64,000 nucleotides of DNA from assembly GCA_934365945.1 (NCBI GenBank), contig CAKRNE010000002.1, forward strand, positions 323,467 to 387,466. The letters run 5' to 3'. Source of the DNA: an uncultured Agathobacter sp. (GTDB taxonomy: Bacteria > Bacillota > Clostridia > Lachnospirales > Lachnospiraceae). Of this stretch, positions 42,033 to 50,297 are shown piece by piece (positions within the stretch are counted from its first letter, which is position 1; each line of letters starts with the position of its first letter). The position numbers and the translations under genes were made by a program. Under the pieces are notes generated by a model. That model made no database searches and was not told where the DNA came from. It saw only the letters and a program-made list of their open reading frames with translations.

Positions 42033-43899
42033 TTATCTTCTATCTGCATGATGTTTTTCCTTCTCTGCATACATCCGGCTGTCTGCTATCTTTAGCAGAC
42101 TCTCAACCGTGTCAGCATCGGACGGACAAAGTGCATATCCACAGCTTACTCCGATTTTTATTTTATGACCATGTATGTTATATGGATTGCATATTACTTT
42201 TTGAAGCCTCTCTATGCTCTCTAAGCAATTTTTTTCATCTGCATTTCCATCTATTATACATGCAAACTCATCGCCTCCAATACGGAATGCATAATCGGCT
42301 GTTCGTATGCTGTTTATAATGCGCTTTCCTACATTACAAAGGACCTCATCTCCGACCGGATGACCATATATATCATTGACCGGCTTGAAAAAATCAAGAT
42401 CCATAAAAATCATTGCAAATGCTTTTCCTCTCTGGACTCTCATATTCATGATGGTATCAAAATATCTCTTATTATATAGCTCTGTAAGCACATCAGTGTT
42501 TGCCAGATCTGCCATCTTATGCTTTTCGCCTATATTCTGCGAGACAAGCAGATACTGCGTCAGTCTGCCATCCTCCCATCTTGCCGGAATAACGGTCATT
42601 GAAAGAAATAGCTTGCTGTTGTTCTCTGCACATTCAAATTTGAAAAAATCATGCTCATTTTTAATTTTTCCGTAAATATTTTCAAGAGAAAGAAGCTCCG
42701 AGATATCTTTACTCTCCTCCTCTGAAATCAGCGTGTACCTGTTTGATATTGACTCCACCAGGTCACTGTAGCTGCCACGCTCAGGATAAAGCTTTCGAAT
42801 CAGTCTCTCATGATATTCGTACGTATCATTTTCAATATCACACAGTGCGTATCTGTCCACTATCCTTGCCAGACTGTTCAACAGCATATCAGAGATTTCC
42901 TTTTCATGAGATACTGCCATGACAGTGAGCTTTTCCTTCTGAAGTTTGAGCCTGGTATTCTTCATTACATACATAAAAATAAGCAGGATTACGCAGATGA
43001 ACATTATACCTATAAGTAAAATTGTACTGTACTGCACCTGAAACATGAATGAACTGACAGCCTTTGCTTCAACGATACCTACTATAGACCAGTCCTTTAT
43101 TCCGGTAGGCTGATATGTCATATAATAATCTTTTTTATTGTATGAAAATGCAAAACAGCCATCACTGCCATCAGCTATATTGGTCTTTACATCGTAAAAA
43201 TCATCTATAACGTAATTTGTTGCATTATCACCTATGAAATTAATCAGATTATCAACCATATCATCAATCTCTGTCTTTGGTTCGATTGAGAGTATGACAT
43301 TTCCTGCAGAATCAACAATATAACAATCACTTTGGTCTTTATAGGCCTTGTCTCCGAGCATCCTTTCCACGTCCGTATTATCATAGCTCACAGCAAGCCC
43401 CGTATATGAAATTCCATCCACAGTAATCCCATCAGACGGAAATGCAAAAAACACCTTTCTCACGCCCCTTTGTAGATATATAGCTGGATATCACAGGCTC
43501 ATTTGCCTTAAAAAGCTCATTGAATGCATCTTTTGCATTATCAGCCACTCCGCTTCTGCCTTCTATGGTGATAAACTGATTCTGCTCATTAAACAGGTAA
43601 AAATCACTGTAATGCCACTTTTCCTTTTCCCTGACAAAATCATTCCACTGCAGACCACTGTCGTTATTAAGTATTTTGGTCAAATAAACATTCCAGTCAG
43701 AAAGAACGTTCCAGTTGCGTTGCGCAAACATATTAAAGGTCTGGTTCACCTGACTGTATGAGGCTTTGACATTTGATGTACCCTCATTATATATCTGGCG
43801 GCTCATATATACATTGTAGCTGTGAATGCTGAATATTATGATACCTAGCAATGCACAGGTTATCACAATTGTACGGATGTTCTTCTTTTTTATAATCAT
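42033..43899 (-). pseudogene. Diguanylate cyclase with extracellular sensor, broken by one frameshift
   Basis: Two overlapping reading frames (43432-43899 and 42033-43463) make one gene of about 620 codons if a single-base shift near 43440-43462 is corrected; the shift lies beside a GGGG and a TTTTTT tract. Corrected order: membrane helix (about 12-28), a dCACHE-like outer sensor, second helix (about 300-320), a PAS-like middle part, and a GGDEF domain whose active site RIGGDEFA is intact, preceded by FMDLDFFKPVNDIYGHPVGDEV. It would make cyclic di-GMP. It may be a true pseudogene, a phase-variable gene or a sequencing error. Confidence 0.8.
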
Positions 43900-44067
43900 A
43901 AATGTGTTCTCTCCATACCTTAAGTACCTACATCGTATCTGTGCTTCGTTCTCTATTCATATCACATATACTTGTATTTCTAGTACCTATTATACAACAT
44001 ATAGTGCCTACAATCTATACTTTTTGCGCGAAATGTAGTTTTTGGGGTGTGAAATGTATGTTGGAGG

Positions 44068-44469
44068 TCAACCATTGAAATCGCCGTCATTCCACGATCC
44101 ATCATCAAATTTATAATAGAACATACCATAATCTTCTCTTGAACTCTCACCGTTTGGTTCCCCTGAATGCCAATTTATATATGTTACCCTTTCGCCAGTT
44201 ACCAATCGCCATTCTCCTTCATTTTCATTGTCGATAAGTCCAAAATGTGCGTTTCCACCAAATTGAGAACGAACATAGTTAAACATAGCTGAATTTTCTT
44301 CTGCTGATTCAATAGTAGCCAGATGTCCACCTAATGATTCACAATAATCTCTTGCTTTCTCCCACGAAGAACAATTTGAAAACACTACGTAGCTATGTGA
44401 GCCAAAAACAAACGCATCCTTCGGAATTGACACATTTATCTCTTGTTCTACATCATAGGTGTCTTGTTG
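44068..44469 (-). pseudogene. C-type lectin-like domain, cut off by an in-frame stop from the DUF6273 protein
   Basis: This frame is the direct in-frame continuation of the gene at 44470-45621: after its TAA stop come Gln-Gln-Asp-Thr..., then a C-type lectin-like domain with GSHSYVVFSNCSSWEKARDYCESLGGHLATI, HFGLIDNENEGEW and INWHSGEPN, ending at a TGA where the family expects a Trp (DGDFNGW). The domain lacks its last strands. Either a nonsense mutation split a longer protein, or the lectin part is reached by a separate GTG start at 44433 for which there is no Shine-Dalgarno site. I favour a broken gene. The missing end makes folding doubtful. Confidence 0.6.
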
Positions 44470-45621
44470 TTATTCTTCTGACTGTTCTACGATTTCTGAA
44501 TAATTCAATTTCAATCGAATAATGGGTCTAATTCCATAAGAGGAATAAAAATGCCACTCGCTTCCATAGTCACCATTCTCGTCCAATGTGGACTGGAAAG
44601 CTATTCCGTGACCTCGATCACGTAGCCACCCTTCCATAGGTGAACTATCTGGATATCTCATGCTTGGAACTGGCTTAAGGTTATATCGCTCCACATCATA
44701 CTTGCTAGGAATATATACTCTATCCTCTGTCGTGACAGATATTTCCTCCTCATTCCCACCCTTATAGTCGTCAACACTATATTCATCAGTAACTATATCA
44801 TTGGTTAATAATGCCTGGATTTGTCCATCAGAGAAACTTTCACTTATAAAATCGTTATTGAGCCATCTTCTCAGGGTACTTTGACTCCAACAGTGATAAT
44901 CATGTCCATCTCTGTCGTCAGAGTATTCTAGACTTTGATCTCCATTTGCAACCTTTGATGTAACATAATAAGCTGAAATCAAAAGAATATCAGAGTCATT
45001 TCTTTCCAACACTATCCATTCTATCGGAGACTTGTCTTCTCCGTAATGTCCAAACGTCACTGAATCTCCTACATTTGCAGACTGAGCAAATATTAGTTCA
45101 CACTCTCCGACATAGTGTTCACTGTCTTGAAAATCTTCCAGAAGTCTAAAATCATTGAGGGCAGCAGAATAATCCCCCTCCTCAAATTCTGTTACAGCCG
45201 TATTATATGCAATTTCCTTTAGTCTCAGGTCACAATTATCAATCCATTGCGCAGAATCATTATAATCGCCCAATTCAGCAAATAACTGTCTCGCTTCTTC
45301 ATAGTTTGAATCATCATATAGTACGATTGCTTTATCGTATTTATTTGCAGGAGCGATTACCATGGCGTAAATTACGATTACTGCAATAGCAATGCAACCT
45401 GCAAGCACACCAAACAATATGCCGCGTTTAGCTTTTTTTTCGTCTTCGTTCTTTTTAATTTCTTCTTTTCGCTTTGTTTCAGCCTTTTCGTTCTCTTTCT
45501 GAACTTTATCCCAATACTGATCAACATTGTCTGACTGTTGATGGTTTGTCAAAGCTTGTCCACACTCAGTGCAGTAAACGGAATTATCCGATATGTCTTT
45601 TCCACAATAAGGGCATTTCAT
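44470..45621 (-). CDS. Zinc-ribbon, single-TM, DUF6273-domain protein
   Basis: A 383-residue protein: an N-terminal zinc ribbon (C3, C6, C17, C20), a charged linker containing QYW at 35-37 and EKKA at 61-64, a membrane helix (about 67-90), a pair of TPR-like helical hairpins (about 95-165, YDDSNYEEARQLFAELGDYNDS) and a DUF6273 domain (about 185-380, VGDSVTFGHYGED, EWIVLERNDSD, STLRRWLNNDF). DUF6273 is a presumed carbohydrate-binding-type module on cell-surface proteins. The orientation should be ribbon inside, DUF6273 outside. It is the last intact gene of the large operon; AGGAGG precedes the ATG. Its N terminus is a close relative of that at 48002. Confidence 0.75.
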   Translation of the reverse strand: MKCPYCGKDISDNSVYCTECGQALTNHQQSDNVDQYWDKVQKENEKAETKRKEEIKKNEDEKKAKRGILFGVLAGCIAIAVIVIYAMVIAPANKYDKAIVLYDDSNYEEARQLFAELGDYNDSAQWIDNCDLRLKEIAYNTAVTEFEEGDYSAALNDFRLLEDFQDSEHYVGECELIFAQSANVGDSVTFGHYGEDKSPIEWIVLERNDSDILLISAYYVTSKVANGDQSLEYSDDRDGHDYHCWSQSTLRRWLNNDFISESFSDGQIQALLTNDIVTDEYSVDDYKGGNEEEISVTTEDRVYIPSKYDVERYNLKPVPSMRYPDSSPMEGWLRDRGHGIAFQSTLDENGDYGSEWHFYSSYGIRPIIRLKLNYSEIVEQSEE

Positions 45622-45709
45622 ATTTTTATCATCCTCCTGAACTGTTCTTCTAGTGATTCAATAAATCTTCTTATCTTTCCCAATCCGTCTTTCTCCATTC
45701 TGTGATTCC

Positions 45710-45739
45710 CTTAATTCTTCTACAACACAAAGAATTAAG
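45710..45739. repeat. 10-bp hairpin between the Sel1 gene and the DUF6273 gene
   Basis: CTTAATTCTT (45710-45719) pairs with AAGAATTAAG (45730-45739). No T-run follows on either strand. In a 139-base gap inside the operon it could be a processing or attenuation site. Confidence 0.45.
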
Positions 45740-45760
45740 AGGATCAAATTTTATTCGGAC

Positions 45761-47977
45761 TTAGAAGAATCCAAATCTCTTCTTAGGTTTCGCTCCTACA
45801 TAACCATTACTCTGAGCAAGCTGATAGTATTTCTTCGCTTCTCGTTTATCTTTCGAACAACCATAGCCATTTTCAAGACACTGTGCATAAAGATACTGTG
45901 CTTCGCCATTTTTACCATTAATCAAATTAGAAAGCATATGAACTGCGTCCTGACAATTTGTTTGAGTATTTACATAAATCCGGCTAAGTCCAAGCATCGC
46001 TTCCTTATTCCCGTTTGATACAGCCCTACGATACCACTCAACAGCCGCCTGGGAATTACCGAAATCCTCATCTATTATTTTGGCAAGGATACACTGAGCC
46101 TCACCATCGGACTCATCTTCAACTGCGATAGTTGCAAGCTTCTGTGCCTCGGACGGATTTTTATAGAGAATCTGCCCCTTATAATTTGGAATACCATAGT
46201 GATATCTAGCTGCAAGTTCACGGCACGCCTCACGAATTCCACCATTTGAAGCAATTTCTAACAACATGATGCCCGCCTCAACATCTTTACCAATTCCACG
46301 ACCTTCAAGATAATTGATTCCCAACTCATATGCCGCCCTTTTATGTCCATCTTTAACCGCTTTCTGATACCAAGTGTTGGCTTGAGAATGATTCTGTTTT
46401 ACTCCCACCTCATTCTCATAACAGCCGCCAACCACGTATTCAGCTTCAACTAGTCCCTGTTCAGCTGCTTTCATAAACCATTCAAAGCATTTATGGTCGT
46501 CATCAAAGCCCAGTCCACTCACATAATATTGTCCCAGCTTAAACTGAGCATCGGGATCTCCCTTTTCAGCAGCCATTTCCATATACTCTTTCGCTTTATT
46601 ATTATCCTGCTTAAGGTACTCTCCTGTCAGATACTCCTGCGAAATAATCCGCTGTGCCTGTGTGATTCCTTTATCCGCAGCAATATGCCAATAATCAATA
46701 GCCTTTCGTTCATCTTCAGGAACTCCTTCGCCCTTCATATACATAAACGCCAAGCTATGGGCAGAGTTTCCAATGTTATGATTATCTGCTGCATCTTTAT
46801 ACCATCTTGCGGCTTCGCTAAAGTTTTGGCTAACACCCTGACCATTGTAATAGCAATCACCCAAATAATCTTTAGCTGTACCATGGCCTAACTCTGCCGC
46901 ATCCTTGAAATATTGAACGGCTTTAAAGAAATCTTTTTCGGTACCTAAGCCATAGTAATAGCATCTACCCAACAGATAGCTTCCATTCTTCTTAGGTTTC
47001 GCCAGGCTGGTCAACATTGCAAAAGCCTTTTCCTTGTTTTCCGAAACACCCCAACCGTTTAAATAACACTCAGCTAATAATACTGTACAAGCTGCATCTC
47101 CCTTATATGCTCCAATTTCCAAGAGGTTTACACCTTCTGCGTCATTTATATCCATGCCAATCCCGTGAATTAAGTTAAATCCAAGGAAATACAAGGCTGT
47201 TGTATCTTCAGTCTTACACATATCTCTAAGGGCATTTATGCTTTTAGCTAGAAGCTTTAACGCAAACTCTTTGTCTTTCTCTACGGCATATCCCATACGA
47301 TAGAATTCTGCAAGCCAGCACGCTGCTAAAGGACATCCTCCTCTTGCACCCTCTCTGAATGCGCTTAAGGCAAGCTCCTCGTTCTTCTCACAACCATCGC
47401 CTTGATGATACATAATACCTATGTGCGCGTATGCAAAAGCATTTCCTTGGGAAGAAGCTTCTTTGAACAATTCTAAAGCATGCACATAATCTGTGTTTTC
47501 ATATGCCTGCAATGCCTGCTTAAATGAATAATCCTGAGAATGCAACAAATATTGATTGTAATCAAAAGATGATACCGTTGGCTCGGAATCGAGCATTATT
47601 TCATCATTCATTGACAATTGATCGTCAATTTTGCTGTGTAAATCACCTAGTTCATCCTGCAAACCCGAGAATTTATTGAATAATTCCATATAATCATCTA
47701 CTGATGTATCACCATTGGCTACGCTTTCCAGTTCGGCCATTCCACTCTTAAATTTCTTGTTCATTCGTTCGAGGATATCGTCATCAGTAACAACAACATA
47801 TTCTCCGTTAGTTTTAGTTACTACTACATATACATCCTCTTCTTCATCGTCTTCGCCCCAAAGAAGAAAATACTCTTTTCCCTGATAAGACATTTGCTCA
47901 ATAATATCGAACTCTATCTCATTTCCATCTTCATCATATAAAGTAATCGTATTATCGAACTCATCATAACTGCTCAT
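45761..47977 (-). CDS. DUF1292 domain fused to about fifteen Sel1 repeats
   Basis: A 738-residue protein. Residues 5-70 are a DUF1292 domain (NTITLYDEDGNEIEFDIIEQM, GKEYFLLW), usually a stand-alone protein of unknown role. A coiled coil covers about 75-130. The rest is a solenoid of Sel1-type repeats with the A-x-x-x-L-G-x-x-Y-x-x-G pattern (AYAHIGIMYHQGDGCEKNEE, AQFKLGQYYVSGLGFDDDHK and others) to the end. Sel1 solenoids are protein-binding scaffolds, often linked to signalling or surface assemblies. No signal peptide. GAAGG precedes the ATG. It lies 24 bases after the zinc-ribbon gene in the operon. Confidence 0.85.
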   Translation of the reverse strand: MSSYDEFDNTITLYDEDGNEIEFDIIEQMSYQGKEYFLLWGEDDEEEDVYVVVTKTNGEYVVVTDDDILERMNKKFKSGMAELESVANGDTSVDDYMELFNKFSGLQDELGDLHSKIDDQLSMNDEIMLDSEPTVSSFDYNQYLLHSQDYSFKQALQAYENTDYVHALELFKEASSQGNAFAYAHIGIMYHQGDGCEKNEELALSAFREGARGGCPLAACWLAEFYRMGYAVEKDKEFALKLLAKSINALRDMCKTEDTTALYFLGFNLIHGIGMDINDAEGVNLLEIGAYKGDAACTVLLAECYLNGWGVSENKEKAFAMLTSLAKPKKNGSYLLGRCYYYGLGTEKDFFKAVQYFKDAAELGHGTAKDYLGDCYYNGQGVSQNFSEAARWYKDAADNHNIGNSAHSLAFMYMKGEGVPEDERKAIDYWHIAADKGITQAQRIISQEYLTGEYLKQDNNKAKEYMEMAAEKGDPDAQFKLGQYYVSGLGFDDDHKCFEWFMKAAEQGLVEAEYVVGGCYENEVGVKQNHSQANTWYQKAVKDGHKRAAYELGINYLEGRGIGKDVEAGIMLLEIASNGGIREACRELAARYHYGIPNYKGQILYKNPSEAQKLATIAVEDESDGEAQCILAKIIDEDFGNSQAAVEWYRRAVSNGNKEAMLGLSRIYVNTQTNCQDAVHMLSNLINGKNGEAQYLYAQCLENGYGCSKDKREAKKYYQLAQSNGYVGAKPKKRFGFF

Positions 47978-48001
47978 TACATATACCTTCTTTCTTATTC
48001 T

Positions 48002-48598
48002 TTAGTTTCGAGTAATTCCTCGAACTTCGTTGTTCTCATTCACGTTTAACTTATAAGAGACACCATTTGTAGTTATTTTATAACTTCCTGTAATTGACCG
48101 GGACACCGTATAATTATAGGTTCCCTTATATTGAGGCACCTCGTCTTCGTCTCTCGGCCCTGTCGTTTCGATATATGCATAATCCAAGTTTTTCCCGTCA
48201 ATAAAGGTTAATTGCCAGTATTCATTCATTATCCAGCCTAACCCCTCCATGTGCGTATCATGTGCCGTAAGAGTTTTACCAATCAACTGTGACTGTACAT
48301 CAGAAAGCATTTTTTCTGAGTAAGCATGGTATTTCATACCACCAAACACAGCAACAGCCAGAATGACAACGACAAAGATTGCTGTCAAAATAGTCTTATT
48401 TGTCTGAGCCTTTTTTTCTTTCGTGGTCTTGCTAACCAGATTCTTATACTTGTCGTTTCTCTGTGAATCAGCTTTATTCATCTCGTTCCAATAATTTCCT
48501 GTTTTCGAAGATTGAGCCGACTGCTCAAGCCTTTGACCACATTCAGGGCAAAAACCAGTGGTAGCACCAATTTCTTTTTTACAATATGGGCAAATCAA
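48002..48598 (-). CDS. Zinc-ribbon, single-TM protein (198 aa)
   Basis: A 198-residue protein with a zinc ribbon (C3, C6, C17, C20), a basic linker with NYW at 35-37 and EKKA at 61-64, a membrane helix (about 69-88) and a small beta-rich C-terminal domain (about 95-198: LIGKTLTAHDTHMEG, GSYKITTNGVSYKLNV) that should face outward. Start is TTG: GAGGAGG lies eight bases upstream and no ATG is nearby. The first 65 residues are position-for-position like those of the protein at 44470, so the two probably dock to the same cytoplasmic partner. It is in the operon between the Sel1 and tandem-domain genes. Confidence 0.75.
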   Translation of the reverse strand: MICPYCKKEIGATTGFCPECGQRLEQSAQSSKTGNYWNEMNKADSQRNDKYKNLVSKTTKEKKAQTNKTILTAIFVVVILAVAVFGGMKYHAYSEKMLSDVQSQLIGKTLTAHDTHMEGLGWIMNEYWQLTFIDGKNLDYAYIETTGPRDEDEVPQYKGTYNYTVSRSITGSYKITTNGVSYKLNVNENNEVRGITRN

Positions 48599-48624
48599 AT
48601 AATCACCTCCTCAAACAAGCGTTA

Positions 48625-49782
48625 TTAATAGACTGTAAAAGTTCCTTCATGAACTGGTCCGATGCCAACATGAAGTGAATACTTATATAAGCCTGTTTTC
48701 CATTTTCCTCTTTGGCTAAATCCTATACCATTCCAACACTCATATGTATTAGCCTCCAAATGTTGCAATATATATTTATCATAGAACACAGAGTTATCCT
48801 CCAAGCAGGTTACCTTCAAAAATATTTGCACCGTTGTTTCTTGTCCTAACTCCTCGACGAATAGCTTAAAATAGACATATTCTAAAGATGAGCTGTCAAA
48901 TGATGTAGAGTACTTATCACGATCTGACTCTAAGGCACCTGTGGCTTTAGAGGCAAATAGTTTAATATCGTTTACTTTCACTCCGGCTTTTTTTATTTTT
49001 CCATTGTAGAAACGAAACTCCTGACTGTATGTATCAGACTCATCTCCATCAAATTCTACAATCCAACAATATACTCTATTTCCATAGCAGTTAAAGTTCT
49101 TATTTCCCCAACCTTGAGTTGTGAACCATGTATCGCCTGGTTTAAGTGTATATTCATTGCTGAATACTTTAGAAAAAGGCTCATCACCAGCATATATCTG
49201 AGATCTAACAGAAAAACGACGTGTCGATTTTACAGGCTCAATAAATACTTTTGCGTTAAGATAGTCTATATCACCAGATGTGAAATATAGTCCACTATAA
49301 CCACAGCCCTCAAATATCATGCTCTTAAATTTCACTTTTTCATCCGCAATCAATGAACTTACGTCCTCGTTTTCATTATCATACGCATCGTCACATTCGT
49401 CCTCATCATTGGAGGAATAAGATGAAAGATATGAATTCGCACGCAAGTATTTTTCCGAATATCCGCCTTTAACACACCTATCTAACTCCTCAATGTCGTC
49501 AGCATTTCCTTTTTTCATTACCAGCTTAATATCCAAATACAGTCCTTTAATTTGACTATCAGAGGACAACTCCATAACTTCAAGTTCACGCAAAACAGCA
49601 TCTGGCTCTGCTTTAGTTCCTTTTCCCAGGAAACGCATCGCATATAAGTAAGGCTTTACTTCTTCTAAATGTTCCAGATGGGTAAATCTCTCATAAATAT
49701 CCTCGTAATCATACGTAGTTAAGTCATCTTTAGCATACTGCTCTTCTAACTCATCAAACATAAATTGTTCAAAAAAATCCAT
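48625..49782 (-). CDS. Protein with helical N terminus and tandem beta domains (385 aa)
   Basis: A 385-residue soluble protein, no signal or membrane helix. Residues 1-115 are helical (YDYEDIYERFTHLEHLEEVKPYLYAMRFLG), perhaps TPR-like. An acidic low-complexity stretch (about 118-140) follows. Then come two similar beta-sandwich domains (about 150-265 and 280-385), each ending in a W-rich motif: GDTWFTTQGWGNKNFNCYG then W-x-V, and NTYECWNGIGFSQRGKWKTG then LY. I do not recognise a named family, but the pattern W-x(n)-G-x-W/G-x-Y recurs. GAGGAG precedes the ATG. It follows the small gene at 49788 within six bases. Confidence 0.65.
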   Translation of the reverse strand: MDFFEQFMFDELEEQYAKDDLTTYDYEDIYERFTHLEHLEEVKPYLYAMRFLGKGTKAEPDAVLRELEVMELSSDSQIKGLYLDIKLVMKKGNADDIEELDRCVKGGYSEKYLRANSYLSSYSSNDEDECDDAYDNENEDVSSLIADEKVKFKSMIFEGCGYSGLYFTSGDIDYLNAKVFIEPVKSTRRFSVRSQIYAGDEPFSKVFSNEYTLKPGDTWFTTQGWGNKNFNCYGNRVYCWIVEFDGDESDTYSQEFRFYNGKIKKAGVKVNDIKLFASKATGALESDRDKYSTSFDSSSLEYVYFKLFVEELGQETTVQIFLKVTCLEDNSVFYDKYILQHLEANTYECWNGIGFSQRGKWKTGLYKYSLHVGIGPVHEGTFTVY

Positions 49783-49787
49783 TACTA

Positions 49788-50297
49788 TTATTCTCCTCTG
49801 TTATCATGGCGCATCATGTTGTTATACAAAGTAAGACTCATTAAGTTTGAATGACCAGACGCATATGAAAAATTAATTCCTATTTCTGAAATCTCTTCTG
49901 AGAACATTTCTCCAAACTCGTGGCCTTCTCTAATCACTTCACAAAATCCATCAAACAAGTTTTCCAAGAAAACGCTAATATACGGATATTCACTTTTATC
50001 AAACTTATCCAGTGCAAGTTGACGTGAAATCACCGAAAATAATGATATGCAATTGACTACTGAATAATCATCAAAAAGAGATAAGTTATGAACATTACTG
50101 TCATACCAGTTTCTTTCAAAGTTACATATTTCATCAATGCATGTTAAAACAATTTCTGGTGTATCTTCTAAGCATACGCTAATGACTTGATCGTAGAAAA
50201 AAGTGATACGATTTATTATCTTTGGATTCGTTTTCAATTCGTTTTCGCCAACAATGCGAAGGCATATTTCTTTTATAATTTCCTTATTGTCAATCAT
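49788..50297 (-). CDS. Small helical protein, candidate immunity/partner of the metallopeptidase
   Basis: A 169-residue soluble, mostly helical protein with no known domain (MIDNKEIIKEICLRIVGE, ITFFYDQVISVCLED, FLENLFDGFCEVI). The ATG at 50297 overlaps the last eight bases of the metallopeptidase gene in ATGATTGA, with AAAGGGG placed inside that gene; the ATG at 50306 is too close to the site. A small acidic helical protein whose start is coupled to the stop of a candidate effector is the usual position of an immunity protein, but this is inference. It could equally be a chaperone or an assembly factor. Confidence 0.6.
   Translation of the reverse strand: MIDNKEIIKEICLRIVGENELKTNPKIINRITFFYDQVISVCLEDTPEIVLTCIDEICNFERNWYDSNVHNLSLFDDYSVVNCISLFSVISRQLALDKFDKSEYPYISVFLENLFDGFCEVIREGHEFGEMFSEEISEIGINFSYASGHSNLMSLTLYNNMMRHDNRGE

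Noticed and set aside
42033..43463. Separate intact cyclase gene starting with GTG at 43463
   Set aside because: The overlapping upstream frame supplies the missing sensor and membrane helix, so a single broken gene is more likely.
45710..45739. Terminator inside the large operon
   Set aside because: The hairpin has no T-run on the operon's strand, so I list it as a repeat only.
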